Source: Keguizhuia sedimenti
Lineage (GTDB): Bacteria; Pseudomonadota; Gammaproteobacteria; Burkholderiales; Burkholderiaceae_D
NCBI GenBank assembly: GCA_030715135.1
Contig: JAUYVH010000013.1
Location: 1 to 64,000 of the forward strand
DNA length: 64,000 bases
Direction of reading: 5' to 3'
The notes under the pieces were generated by a model. It was not told the origin of the DNA. It made no database searches and saw nothing but the letters and a program-made list of their open reading frames with translations. Below, in pieces: positions 1 to 9,283 of this stretch (position 1 is the stretch's first letter; the number at the start of each line of letters is the position of its first letter). The position numbers were made by a program, and so were the translations under genes.

Positions 1-506
1 ATGATGACCTGCAAAATATTGTTGAAGTCATGCGCCACACCGCCGGTCAATTGACCGATCGCTTCCATTTTTTGCGATTGATGCAACTGCGCATGCGTGC
101 GTTCCAGCTCATTTGTCCGGGCGTTAATGCGTTCTTCAAGGGTGCGATTCAGCTGGCGTAAAGCCAGGTTGGCTGCTTGGCCCCTTAAGACCAGAAAACC
201 GATGACCGTGATAGCAGTGATACTGATCATGCAACGGCCAAAACCCGACCCAAAGAAATTCAGGCTGTGGCCGATGGTATATGCGGTCAAGGTTAATACT
301 ATGGAAAGCACTGTCATTGCGATGACAGCGCCACGCGTCCAGACGGGCGATACCATCAGAATTACGGCACCATACAAAACCGCAATCGCAATGTTGAGCG
401 GCGTGAACGCGTCGGCTAAAAAAATGCCAATTGTCAGGATGACTGCGAGGATCGACAGGAATGAAGAGCTTCTTGCAGAGGGTGTATTGAGTGTTGAGGT
501 GCTCAT
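1..506 (-). CDS. membrane sensor histidine kinase, N-terminal part (cut by window edge)
   Basis: The first 168 residues are visible, and the gene runs off the left edge. There are about four hydrophobic segments (roughly residues 15-33, 39-57, 60-80 and 91-108), then a short coiled stretch, then the phosphoacceptor box [12 protein letters not shown] with His159. HDFNN is the form typical of hybrid kinases of the HisKA/PAS family. The likely start is the ATG at 506. The membrane part, including [12 protein letters not shown] and FGRC, closely matches the N-terminus of the hybrid kinase at 42965-44461, so the two are paralogous sensors. The ligand is unknown. ATPase or receiver domains must lie outside the window. 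Confidence 0.85.
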   Translation of the reverse strand, partial: MSTSTLNTPSARSSSFLSILAVILTIGIFLADAFTPLNIAIAVLYGAVILMVSPVWTRGAVIAMTVLSIVLTLTAYTIGHSLNFFGSGFGRCMISITAITVIGFLVLRGQAANLALRQLNRTLEERINARTNELERTHAQLHQSQKMEAIGQLTGGVAHDFNNILQVI

Positions 507-960
507 TTAACTAAGGGGCAGATCGGACAATTGGAATAATGTGAGCTGAATTATATCGTTATAAATCACATCAATAAGTATAAATACGTAATATAAGACA
601 AAATCTAATAGCGAACTTTGACCCTTGACGTGATTTTCAGTTCAATATGCTGTCGATCCGGAAGCTGCGCTTCCTGAATATGGCGTTCACCAATCAAACG
701 TTCTTGCATAGCGCCTCAGGAAAAAGTGAAGAATCATTCTCAGTTAAACTTTTTACCATTTGGTTAAAACTTCAAAAAACAAAAAGTAAGTGTAGGAATT
801 TTCTGAAAAGAATTGATGAAATCTCTACAACTTCAGGATGCAATCGACGATATTTATAGATTTGAAGGCCTGACATACTCCTTTTTCGCATTTTCGGATC
901 GCTATAGATAATCAATCAATATTTTCTCTATAGCTCAAAATAAGAAATCAGGGAAATATC
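507..960. other. AT-rich intergenic region between divergent genes
   Basis: These 454 bases separate the leftward kinase from the rightward FNR-type regulator. The stretch is clearly more AT-rich than the flanking genes. It holds only a short open frame (about 647-859) with no ribosome site or recognisable product. It probably carries both promoters, but I could not fix -35/-10 pairs or an FNR-type site with confidence. Confidence 0.5.
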
Positions 961-1806
961 GTGTCAAAACTGCTTGCAAATTATTGTGCTCCTTCCGCCT
1001 CCTCCTCACTCTTTGATAAAAAAGTCCGGAGCTCACGCCCGGAGCAATTTACTTCGAGTCTTGCTGACATATGCAAACTGCTGCAGATTCCGTTGGCTCG
1101 CGCAGCAACCAATACAAGCCTTTCGTTCAAACACGTACAGTTCAATCCCAGGCAACAAATCTATACGGTTGGACAGTCGTTCGATGCACTTTATATCGTC
1201 AACTCAGGGTTTGTTAAAACCTCTTTGCCCGGTGGCGCCGGATGTGAACAGGTGTTAGGTTTTCCGATGAAGGGCGATCTTTTAGGCACTGATGGCATTC
1301 ATCAAAAGAAGTATGCTTCCAACGCCGTAGCGCTTTCTCACTGCAATCTTGTCATGGTGCCGTTTGATGTTTTAATGTGCCTCAACAAGGAGTACCCTGA
1401 AATAGAATTAGCCATTTATAGCATCATGAGCCGGGACCTCATGCGTGATCAAATTCAGTTAAACGTCCTTGGATCACGAAATTCGGAGGTGCGTGTCGCA
1501 CGCTTTCTGATTTCCATGTCTGAGCGTTTTTCGCATCTGGGTTATTCGGACAAGGAATTCAAATTGCGCATGACACGCAAGGAGATTGCCAGTTATCTTG
1601 GATTGTCCTTGGAAACGGTCAGCCGGACTCTCTCGGCATTCAATCAGCTCGACTTCATTGCTGTGGACGGACGTTCCATTACGCTCAGACAACCGCAGCG
1701 ATTGAAGACGCTTCGCCGTCTTCCACAGCTCAAAGAGAAAACGAACGAGTGTTTACTAAACGGACAGAGAGCAGGTTCCAGATCATTCGCTCAGCTGAGC
1801 CTTTAA
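961..1806 (+). CDS. Crp/Fnr-family transcriptional regulator (FNR-like DNA specificity)
   Basis: 281 residues from a GTG start. A cyclic-nucleotide-type beta-roll spans about 55-145, a dimer helix about 145-175, and a winged helix-turn-helix about 200-245. The recognition helix contains LETVSR, giving the E-x2-S-R signature (Glu218, Ser221, Arg222) that FNR and Anr use to read TTGAT half-sites. Cysteines are at 9, 38, 95, 128, 140 and 264. The C-x2-C-x5-C cluster of oxygen-sensing FNR is absent, so an N-terminal iron-sulfur cluster is unlikely and the signal is unknown. It could resemble Dnr or FixK-type proteins. A perfect TTGAT-N4-ATCAA site lies upstream of the kinase at 42965; regulation by this protein is only inferred. 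Confidence 0.85.
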   Translation: MSKLLANYCAPSASSSLFDKKVRSSRPEQFTSSLADICKLLQIPLARAATNTSLSFKHVQFNPRQQIYTVGQSFDALYIVNSGFVKTSLPGGAGCEQVLGFPMKGDLLGTDGIHQKKYASNAVALSHCNLVMVPFDVLMCLNKEYPEIELAIYSIMSRDLMRDQIQLNVLGSRNSEVRVARFLISMSERFSHLGYSDKEFKLRMTRKEIASYLGLSLETVSRTLSAFNQLDFIAVDGRSITLRQPQRLKTLRRLPQLKEKTNECLLNGQRAGSRSFAQLSL

Positions 1807-1963
1807 TTCATCCTCTGTCATAGAAATCTTGATTCCCCCGGGGCGCTTGAACACTCCTCGGGGCGAAGTTGAAGTTTGCCCGGCAAAACCGAACAGACCG
1901 GCTGAAGGCCTAATACGTTTTACAATGTGCGCTATTCGAAACCCGGTTTCTGAAGACTGTGCC

Positions 1964-2380
1964 ATGCCTTATCAGACCACGCTTTCCATCGCCGCTCCCA
2001 GGCGCGGCACTTACAACATCACCGACAAGGTCTCGCATGCCGTGACCGCATCCGGTGTACAGACGGGCGTCGCGCATATTTTCGTGCAGCACACCAGCTG
2101 CTCGCTCACCATCACGGAAAACGCCGATCCCGACGTGCGCCGCGATCTGGAAACCGTCCTCTCGCGCGTCGCGCCCGACGGCGACCCGGCCTACCGCCAC
2201 GACACCGAGGGCCCGGACGACATGGCAGCGCACGCGCGTACCATGCTGACCGACGTAGCGCTCACCGTCCCGGTCGGCAACGGCCGCCTCCTGCTCGGCA
2301 CCTGGCAAGGGATTTACCTGTTCGAGCACCGCACCAGTCCGCAGCAGCGGCGCATTGTTGTGACGGTATTGGGAGCGTAA
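1964..2380 (+). CDS. yjbQ: YjbQ/UPF0047 family protein
   Basis: 138 residues, the usual length of the family, from the ATG at 1964. The open frame continues upstream, but residues before this point do not fit the family. Signature segments are HIFVQHTSCSLTITENADPD and GTWQGIYLFEHR, with conserved histidines and glutamate that bind a metal in solved family structures. YjbQ-like proteins can show weak thiamine-phosphate synthase activity, but their true role is not settled. The gene stands alone between the FNR-like regulator and a gap of 313 bases. Confidence 0.88.
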   Translation: MPYQTTLSIAAPRRGTYNITDKVSHAVTASGVQTGVAHIFVQHTSCSLTITENADPDVRRDLETVLSRVAPDGDPAYRHDTEGPDDMAAHARTMLTDVALTVPVGNGRLLLGTWQGIYLFEHRTSPQQRRIVVTVLGA

Positions 2381-2693
2381 GACAGGCTACACGCATTCTT
2401 GGCACCGGAGGCGCGCACCGGCTACCGTGTTTGCGGGAACAGGCACTCAAGATCTCAGCTCCCCCTGGCATGAAGCCCCCCGCCCTTCAATTCATGCTGA
2501 TCCACCTTACATCGCGTTGTGCAGATACGACTGAAACTTTCTGTAACTTACGGTTTTATTTTCCGCAAAACCGATTGAAGGTACTATTGACGCCACGTTC
2601 AGACCGATAACAAGAAACTGCGCACGATATCTCTGTAATGGCTGTTGAATGCAGGGCTTTTTGCGTTGCTGTTTCTGGCCAGGGAGGCAACAA
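2381..2693. other. intergenic region with a 7-bp dyad
   Basis: No gene is recognised. The right half is AT-rich and probably carries the promoter of the gene at 2694. A perfect dyad, CGGTTTT (2551-2557) and AAAACCG (2567-2573) with a 9-base loop, is present. No T-run follows, so an operator or leader hairpin is more likely than a terminator. Confidence 0.4.
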
Positions 2694-4028
2694 GTGCATA
2701 TCATTCTTTCTACTCTTGCTGCATTGGCGGTGCTCTATGTTTTGTATAGAGTGGCTCATTCACGCAACGCCGTATCGACGGAGACCATAGGCAATTCTCA
2801 TGGCACCTTGCCAATGCGGCTCACCGGACTGGAACTTGCCTTTCTGTCGGATGGAAAATTGTTCTATCAATCGGCGACTGGTGATTTGACGCAGCTGCAT
2901 AGCCCTTATGTGCAGGAAGTAATCGACCGTGTCGAGCGGCAAAGAGAGAGAAACGCATGGAAGCAAAATACCGGCTTTGAGATTGCGGCCTACGGCGGAC
3001 GAAAGCAGTTCGGAGCTGGCGATGCGCAGATCGTTGCCACATCCGCTTTATTTAACGGACCAGGCTCGATTCTCTACTTCCTGAAGGATCAAGCCTTTGG
3101 GGGATTGTTTTCGTTTAACCTGGAGTCCAGGACCGAAAGGCGCCTTCTGCATAAGCAAAGCCTTTGGCTGAGCGATCTCAATCTGAATGCGGAAAAAGGC
3201 CAGATCCTTTGCGCAGCCAATCTGAAAAACGGCGGCGCCAATATCGCCGTCATGGATAGCGAGGGCAACCAGCTCCGGGAGCTGACAGGCGGCGATACCT
3301 ATGACTCTTCGCCTGCATGGCTACCCGGCAACAACGATGAGATTCTTTATCAATCGACCGGCATTGCGCGCACACCCGAAGGGCATGTTCTCGCGCATGC
3401 CAACGCCACCATTCAGCTTTTGAACCTGAATACCCAGAGTGTGGCCCCGATCATGGACGATCCGCGCTACGACTTCCTTCAACCGCGCGTGTGCGCGCAA
3501 GGGAACCTGTATTTCATCCGGCGGCCTTACGAACCGCCGAAATACGGCCCGAACAACTTTATCATCGATACGCTTCTCTTCCCTTTCCGACTGGTGCGGG
3601 CAATTTTTCATTACCTGAATTTTTTCTCATTGGTATACAGTCGCAAGCCGCTGACTAGCGCTTCCGGACCGGCACTCCATGCCGACTTGAAAGATATCGT
3701 CCTGAAAGGCAAACGGATCGATGCAGAAAAGGCGCTTCGCAAGGGAATGGCCGTCAATGGAGTACCTTCGCTGGTGCCCGCTTCCTGGCAGCTGATCCGC
3801 CGCACCCGGCAAGGAATGGAAAGCATGCTGGCAACCAATGTAGTGTCCTACGATATCACTTTTGACGGCCAGATCATTTTTTCAAACGGTCGAGGCGTAT
3901 TTCTTTTAGCTGCCGACGGGAAGCCGAGGCTCTTATTCAAGAACGATGTGATAGCCGATGTCGTCGCTTACCAACAGGCCGTCACTCAATTGCATCCGGA
4001 AGCACAAAAAGAGGTGCAGACCGTATAG
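2694..4028 (+). CDS. membrane-anchored protein with TolB/PD40-like propeller repeats
   Basis: 444 residues. I chose the GTG at 2694 because AGGGAGG lies six bases before it; the frame is open further upstream. An N-terminal hydrophobic anchor (VHIILSTLAALAVLYVLYRV) is followed by a soluble, probably periplasmic part. Segments such as NIAVMDSEGNQLRELTGG and DSSPAWLPGNNDEILYQS look like the PD40 beta-propeller repeats of TolB-like proteins, with at least two recognisable repeats. A second hydrophobic patch lies near residues 300-320. I do not recognise the family. Only 38 bases separate it from the phospholipase D-like gene, so the two are probably co-transcribed. Confidence 0.7.
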   Translation: MHIILSTLAALAVLYVLYRVAHSRNAVSTETIGNSHGTLPMRLTGLELAFLSDGKLFYQSATGDLTQLHSPYVQEVIDRVERQRERNAWKQNTGFEIAAYGGRKQFGAGDAQIVATSALFNGPGSILYFLKDQAFGGLFSFNLESRTERRLLHKQSLWLSDLNLNAEKGQILCAANLKNGGANIAVMDSEGNQLRELTGGDTYDSSPAWLPGNNDEILYQSTGIARTPEGHVLAHANATIQLLNLNTQSVAPIMDDPRYDFLQPRVCAQGNLYFIRRPYEPPKYGPNNFIIDTLLFPFRLVRAIFHYLNFFSLVYSRKPLTSASGPALHADLKDIVLKGKRIDAEKALRKGMAVNGVPSLVPASWQLIRRTRQGMESMLATNVVSYDITFDGQIIFSNGRGVFLLAADGKPRLLFKNDVIADVVAYQQAVTQLHPEAQKEVQTV

Positions 4029-4066
4029 GGTACGTAACCTCCTTAATATATGAAGACTGAAACCGG

Positions 4067-5566
4067 ATGAAAGCTAAACCGTTCACTGCTACGCTGTTCG
4101 CCTTTCTGTTATGGCTGCCCCTGGCGGCGCATGCTGCGCTCGACCGGCCGTTTTCCTTCATCGACGAGGAAATCGCCAGGCATGAGGGGCAAACCGGAAT
4201 CTATGTGCTGGATACCGGCGCGGAGGCTCTGCGCACGCGAGCCTGGCTTGCCGATCATGCGGAGCAGTCGATCGAAGTGCAGTATTTCATCTGGAGCACG
4301 GACAACATCGGCATCCTGGCGGCGGAAGCCCTGATGCGCGCGGCCAAGCGCGGCGTGAAAGTGCGCGTGATCGTGGACGATCTGCTGATCGATGCCGAAG
4401 ACAAGACCTTGATCGCGCTGACGCGGCATCCCAACATCGATATCCGCATTTACAACCCCAAGAATTCGGTCGGAGTTCCCTTGCAGGCGCGCCTGCTGAA
4501 CGTAGTGACCGACTTCCGCGGCGTAAACCAGCGCATGCACAACAAGACCTTCATCGTTGACGGCAAGATCGCCATTACGGGCGGACGCAACATGGCGGCC
4601 GAATACTACGACTACAACCACAAGTTCAATTTCCGCGACCGGGATGTGCTGTTGCTGGGCGAAGCGGTCAAGGCAATGCAGTCAAGCTTCGACGAGTTCT
4701 GGAAAAGCGAGTTGAGCGTGCCGGTCGCGCAGCGCTACGACGGCCTGGGTCTCTTGAAAAAGCGCGTGCAAATAGAGGAAAACGAATCGGACTACATCCA
4801 GCAGGCTCTGCATGACTATGCAAAATCGCCGGCGAATTTTGCGCCGGAAATCCGCACTGCCATCAACGCAGTGGGCTCGACGGCGGCGCGCATGACGGGA
4901 CAGGTGGCATGGAGCAAAGCGGAATTCATCAGCGACATGCCGGGCAAGAACGACAACCGCATAGGATTGGGCGGCGGCGGGCGCACCACGTCTGCGCTGG
5001 CGAAGCTGGTCGAGGATGCGCAGGAACGAATCGTCATCCAGTCGCCCTATTTGGTCTTGTCAGATGCGGCGCTCGAGCTGTTCAAGCGTGCCAGGAAGCG
5101 CGGCGTGCGGGTCCGGATCAACACCAATTCCATGGCTTCCACGGATAATTTTCCGGCTTTCAGCGGTTACCGGAACCAGCGCAGACAACTGCTTGGGCTG
5201 GGTTTCGAAATTTACGAATACAAGCCGCATGCGGCAACACAGCGCCAGATGATGCAAGCGGTATCCAAAGCGAACGGCTCTGCGCCGATCACGGCGCTGC
5301 ATGCCAAGACCATGGTCGTGGATTCGAATATCGCGTACATCGGCACTTTCAATTTCGATCCGCGCTCCGAGAACCTGAATACGGAAGCCGGGGTCATCAT
5401 CCACAATGAAGAACTGGCGCAGCTGATCGAAGCAGCGATTGAAACCGATATGCACTCGTCAAACAGCTGGAACGCGGCAACGGACGATCCCGACCAGTAT
5501 GCCCCTTTATCCAAACGCAGCAAGGTGCGCGTATTGCAGACGATTCCGATCAAACCCTTGCTGTGA
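4067..5566 (+). CDS. phospholipase D superfamily protein, cardiolipin synthase-like
   Basis: 499 residues with a signal peptide or N-terminal anchor (about 1-23). It has two HKD motifs: HNKTFIVDGKIAITGGRN (His158, Lys160, Asp165) and HAKTMVVDSNIAYIGTFNFD (His412, Lys414, Asp419). Two complete motifs make an active phosphatidyl-transfer or hydrolysis enzyme likely. The exported N-terminus and spacing resemble YmdC/ClsC-type proteins and related periplasmic PLDs more than classical ClsA, which has two membrane helices. The substrate is presumably phospholipid. It is the second gene of a probable two-gene unit with 2694-4028. Confidence 0.88.
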   Translation: MKAKPFTATLFAFLLWLPLAAHAALDRPFSFIDEEIARHEGQTGIYVLDTGAEALRTRAWLADHAEQSIEVQYFIWSTDNIGILAAEALMRAAKRGVKVRVIVDDLLIDAEDKTLIALTRHPNIDIRIYNPKNSVGVPLQARLLNVVTDFRGVNQRMHNKTFIVDGKIAITGGRNMAAEYYDYNHKFNFRDRDVLLLGEAVKAMQSSFDEFWKSELSVPVAQRYDGLGLLKKRVQIEENESDYIQQALHDYAKSPANFAPEIRTAINAVGSTAARMTGQVAWSKAEFISDMPGKNDNRIGLGGGGRTTSALAKLVEDAQERIVIQSPYLVLSDAALELFKRARKRGVRVRINTNSMASTDNFPAFSGYRNQRRQLLGLGFEIYEYKPHAATQRQMMQAVSKANGSAPITALHAKTMVVDSNIAYIGTFNFDPRSENLNTEAGVIIHNEELAQLIEAAIETDMHSSNSWNAATDDPDQYAPLSKRSKVRVLQTIPIKPLL

Positions 5567-5731
5567 GTGTGGATGCTGTGGCTCTCCTAACGGAAAGAGT
5601 CAGCGTCGAAAGCCGCAGGTCATGTTGCCGCCCGGAACGTGCAAAGCTCGGCGTGCTGTCCGGCAGCCTTCAGATAGTCGCCTGCATTTAAAATGGCATG
5701 ACTTTAAAGCGACATCAATCATCCAGCAAAC

Positions 5732-6121
5732 ATGACTACATTTAAAAACATTGTTCTCTATACCGGCCATGACGGTCGGGCGAAATTCCGCGAAGAAGAA
5801 ATTGCCTTGCCCGGCGGATCGCCCAAGGCCATGCTGTCGGAGCTCTTTCCTTCCGCCGGATTCCAGGTGCGGCACAGCCCGCCCGGCGTCAGCAGCGACT
5901 TCCATTGCACGACCACGGCGCAATGGCTGATAGTGCTGAGCGGCCAGATGGAAATCGGCTTGCAGGATGGTACGACCCGGCTGTTCAGGGCTGGCGATCA
6001 TTTCTTTTCCAATGACCTGTTGCCGGCAGGTGCGATATTCGACCGCACGCTACACGGCCACAGCAGCCGCGTGGTTGGTAACGAGCCACTGGTTACGCTG
6101 TTTGTCAGGACTGGGGACTAG
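5732..6121 (+). CDS. small cupin-fold protein
   Basis: 129 residues, one cupin barrel. The segment from about residue 60 (TTTAQWLIVLSGQMEIGLQD, then FRAGDHFFSNDLL) shows the usual G-x5-G-containing strands. Few metal-binding histidines sit at classical positions; His59 and His82 are candidates. The substrate is unknown. It stands alone, 165 bases after the PLD gene and followed by a long gap. It could be an isomerase, a sugar-binding protein or a small regulatory cupin. Confidence 0.7.
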   Translation: MTTFKNIVLYTGHDGRAKFREEEIALPGGSPKAMLSELFPSAGFQVRHSPPGVSSDFHCTTTAQWLIVLSGQMEIGLQDGTTRLFRAGDHFFSNDLLPAGAIFDRTLHGHSSRVVGNEPLVTLFVRTGD

Positions 6122-6602
6122 TCCTGCAGGATTCGTCGCTGGTTCCGCACTCGCCCGACGGGCGCCACAAGAGGAGCACCTGCGCTCGAATAGTCATTTG
6201 CGGAGCACCCTTTTTCCGAGCTAGAAAGCCAGGCACAAACCCTGGTTCCTTAAGCTTGCTTCGCGGAAGAATGCCTGTTGGTAAAAGGGCATGGGCGCGG
6301 GTTTGACATATCGCAAACTTTTTTAATTCTTCAAGGGAACTAATGCAACAAGTCAAGTTTTTCGTTGTTTTTCTGAAAATATTTCATGCTAGGCAACTCT
6401 TAATGTGATACTTTAAGTTCCACAGCTAAATAAGCATCGCTGTCGTCCTTCCGGACCGCAAAACCGTAGCATTGCAAACCGAAAGGGCTGCAGACCAGAT
6501 TACTGTAGAAGCATAATGTTAGCGACAGTAACAGAATTTTTGAAGTGTTGATGACGAATCTTGACTGATTTTTGATTCTTATTTTCAAAGAGTGAGGGTG
6601 CA
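6122..6602. other. intergenic region, no gene recognised
   Basis: These 481 bases contain short open frames on the minus strand that lack ribosome sites and family character. The right two thirds is AT-rich. The sequence just before 6603 has a GAGGG-type ribosome site for the zinc-ribbon peptide. Confidence 0.45.
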
Positions 6603-6818
6603 ATGAAATTCATGCAGTGCCGAAGCGCAGGATGCGGTAAACCTTTCCAGGTCAATCAATTCACTACCCGGCTTATTACCTGTTACGAATTTGGCATCAT
6701 CAAATGTCCGCACTGCGGCAACGCAGTCAAAAGCAGCCCCGACTCCCTGTTTCTCACGCATGCACTATCCACGGTCCAGGAAGCACAGTTTTTCAAAGGT
6801 GCATTGCAAGCTGCCTGA
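6603..6818 (+). CDS. small zinc-ribbon protein
   Basis: 71 residues from the ATG at 6603, preceded by GTGAGGG. Cysteines occur as C-x4-C near the start (CRSAGC) and C-x2-C (KCPHCGN) about 28 residues later, a likely four-cysteine zinc site. The rest is polar with a short amphipathic tail. Small zinc ribbons of this type may bind nucleic acid or a protein partner; no function can be assigned. It is not obviously in an operon. Confidence 0.6.
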   Translation: MKFMQCRSAGCGKPFQVNQFTTRLITCYEFGIIKCPHCGNAVKSSPDSLFLTHALSTVQEAQFFKGALQAA

Positions 6819-7103
6819 GCTGAGTCAAGGACGAAGGCTCGGGCTTAGATTTCCGCAAGACCGGCCGCAGGGCCTGCCCTTGCGCAGATTTATGCCCTGA
6901 TTTGCCCGCGCCGGCAGTTTATGTACGCACCGGCGCAAGGCGGTACCGCAGGCCGGTTCCGGCTACGCAATCATTGGAAATGATGGAAAAGCATCAGACA
7001 ACTCAGGCGTCCTACCCGCCGACTTACTCATCGTGCTTTTACCGAAAACCGTGGCTTGCGTTAGCATGATGGCCTTTGCTTGCTACGGACGACCACGATT
7101 CCC

Positions 7104-8321
7104 ATGAAAAAGAACAAGAATGCCGCGAAAGCCGGTACTTCCACCGCCGAGCCGGATGAATTGCTCGCAAGCCGGATGGTCAATCTGGCGCTCGATCTTC
7201 GCGAAGTCGACGTATATGCCGAACTGCCCGAAGCGCTGAAGAAGGCGCAGGCCGAATTGCACCGGGCAATCCGAAAATGCCTGCAGCAAAAGCGCGAGGC
7301 GGCGCTCGACGAAGCGCTGGAAATGGCCTTTGAAGAAGATGCGCAGGCATACCGTGTATTGCGTGCGCAAATCGAGGAAATGGCCGGGGCGCTTCTCGTG
7401 CAACGCCCGGATGAGCAAGGCAATGCACCCGCTATCGAGGTAAATGCCTTCGTCGTACCGCTCTTTGTGCACACAAAAGGTGGCCTGCATCCGGAGCAAT
7501 GCTTTCAGGATGAGCATGCCTTCGAGCAGCTGCGCGACAGTTTCAAGGGAGGCGGTCTGGAAAGCCGCAAGGCGAGCGTGGTGCTGGTTGCACATGCCTA
7601 TCATCTGGATGAGCTGGAGCGCATAGGCTATTGCCAGTTGAACGGCATGGTGCATGAAGCGATGGAGGCGATGACAAAGAAAAAGCCTCCTGCGGCGGAT
7701 GCCATTGCACGCAGCATGAGCGGCTGGCCGCCAACGCACTTTGCGCCGGACGACAGCGTAATGGAGCTGCGCTTCCTGCTGGGCTTTGCATTGAAGACCA
7801 TGGACGATCCTTTTTACCAGATACCGCAAAAGGAAGCCGCCGCCGACCGCTACTTCGAACAGCGCGCCGAGCGCTTTCGCAAATGGTCGCAGGATGTGAT
7901 GCCCGTACTGAAGCGTTGCCTCGTGACCGATGGGCGCGCCGTGCAGATCGATTTCCTTTATCAGGACCTGTTCCACGGCGGAAAGGAAGCAGCCGTGCGT
8001 GAGCTGGACATGCTGCGCGTGCTGTCCGAAATACAGCAATCTCTGGAAGAGAACGGCACGGCGCCGGAAGCGGCGTCAGCAATCATCGGGCCGATGGAAA
8101 CGGAAGACGACGATGTGCTGCGCATCAGCGTGCGGACAACAGAGAAGGATGCTGAAATCGGCAGCGTAGAAAAAACGGTAAGCAGAACCGAAACGGTGGA
8201 GAACGCCATCGCCGATCTCGCGGACGGACTCAACTCGGTCGGCGTGCAGGATATAAAGATTACGCGGCGCTTCGACGCGGATGGCGCACCGACTACAGTG
8301 CGTCCTTATTCACCGCGATAG
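7104..8321 (+). CDS. DUF2863-like protein of unknown function
   Basis: 405 residues from the ATG at 7104; the open frame extends slightly upstream through a TTG. The N-terminus is lysine-rich (MKKNKNAAK), followed by an acidic alpha-helical region and then mixed alpha/beta sequence with no membrane helix or signal peptide. Length and overall character match what I recall as DUF2863, a family of betaproteobacteria. Conserved-looking segments are FVVPLFVHTKGG and QIDFLYQDLFHGG. No catalytic motif was seen. It is flanked by gaps on both sides, so it is probably a single-gene unit. Confidence 0.65.
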   Translation: MKKNKNAAKAGTSTAEPDELLASRMVNLALDLREVDVYAELPEALKKAQAELHRAIRKCLQQKREAALDEALEMAFEEDAQAYRVLRAQIEEMAGALLVQRPDEQGNAPAIEVNAFVVPLFVHTKGGLHPEQCFQDEHAFEQLRDSFKGGGLESRKASVVLVAHAYHLDELERIGYCQLNGMVHEAMEAMTKKKPPAADAIARSMSGWPPTHFAPDDSVMELRFLLGFALKTMDDPFYQIPQKEAAADRYFEQRAERFRKWSQDVMPVLKRCLVTDGRAVQIDFLYQDLFHGGKEAAVRELDMLRVLSEIQQSLEENGTAPEAASAIIGPMETEDDDVLRISVRTTEKDAEIGSVEKTVSRTETVENAIADLADGLNSVGVQDIKITRRFDADGAPTTVRPYSPR

Positions 8322-8560
8322 AAATGAGAAACAAGTGATAAATTCGTGATTTCTTTCTGAATGGAGGATGCCTAAAGCAAAGGGCATCAGCAAGTCCGGA
8401 ACCGGCCTCTTCAATCATATAAAAATGGGTTCAAGGTCTTTATATCTACATTGCGGTCTGGCATTAATCGGGGTTTCATAAACCTCTGCATAGTCCCGTG
8501 TATTTCTTGGGAATTCTTCTTTCGATAAATGTTTCTTTCGATTCGATCGAGGTAAAAAAA

Positions 8561-9085
8561 GTGATCCGTTACATTATTCCGTGCGTGTTGTTGGCCTTAG
8601 GTGGTTGTGCGACACAACCCGAAACCTCAGAAACGGTGTGGGTGGTTGTAAAAAGCGTTTATTCTGCCGACGAGCTCGGGCAGTCCTTTAACTCCTCGGC
8701 AGCGAAACGTTTCGCTGACGCCGGATTCAATGAAAAGGACATCTCCGCAGGCCGTTTGCTTAAAGTAGCCTGCGGACTCGGGACCGACTATACATGGGGC
8801 AGCTATGCATATCTTCCTCCCGGCGTAGCGGTGAAAAGCGGGGATGTAGTGCGACTCCGTATCGACGAACCGGCAACCGATGACCGCCCTGGCATGAATC
8901 CTGTCGTTGATCGTGTTGAACGCTTCAACTATCCCGGAAGTCTTCAAGCGTATCGATATATTCCGGACTGGAAGGAGCGCAATCTTTTCCTGAACTTCGA
9001 GCGCATTCCCTTGGCAAGGGAACAGGAAAGACGGTATATCATTTCTCATGGCGCATACGTAATTAAATGCCGCCAAAATCAGTAG
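8561..9085 (+). CDS. predicted lipoprotein of unknown function
   Basis: 174 residues from the GTG at 8561, with GAGG about ten bases upstream. A typical lipoprotein signal (VIRYIIPCVLLALGGCATQ) ends in the lipobox LGGC. The mature part is a soluble domain of mixed strands; it contains the segment GVAVKSGDVVRLRIDEP, which looks like a small beta-barrel. It is probably anchored in the outer membrane. No family is recognised. It is convergent with the diguanylate cyclase at 9284-11140. Confidence 0.65.
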   Translation: MIRYIIPCVLLALGGCATQPETSETVWVVVKSVYSADELGQSFNSSAAKRFADAGFNEKDISAGRLLKVACGLGTDYTWGSYAYLPPGVAVKSGDVVRLRIDEPATDDRPGMNPVVDRVERFNYPGSLQAYRYIPDWKERNLFLNFERIPLAREQERRYIISHGAYVIKCRQNQ

Positions 9086-9283
9086 ATTCTTACTATTTAA
9101 GGAAACTGACGCGATGCTTATTGCCAGGCTCGGCGAATCCGGAAAATAACGTTGAGCTCATTACAAAAACATTAGCGGTTACTCGCTTTAATTCTGCGTT
9201 CCGGCCCCAATGCTTACGTCCTGCCTACTTCAGTCTTTCATACCGTAGGCTGTCCTTGTCTGGCCCTCGTATCAAGCCCACGC

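Noticed and set aside
97-510. 137-codon open frame on the plus strand at the left edge
   Set aside because: The minus strand encodes a histidine kinase with an H-box here; the plus frame has no ribosome site.
6908-6936. Dyad GCGCCGG and CCGGCGC after the zinc-ribbon gene
   Set aside because: No T-run and a long loop; not distinguishable from chance in GC-rich DNA.
7083-8039. 318-codon open frame on the minus strand
   Set aside because: It is the shadow of the DUF2863-like gene and contains no recognisable motif.
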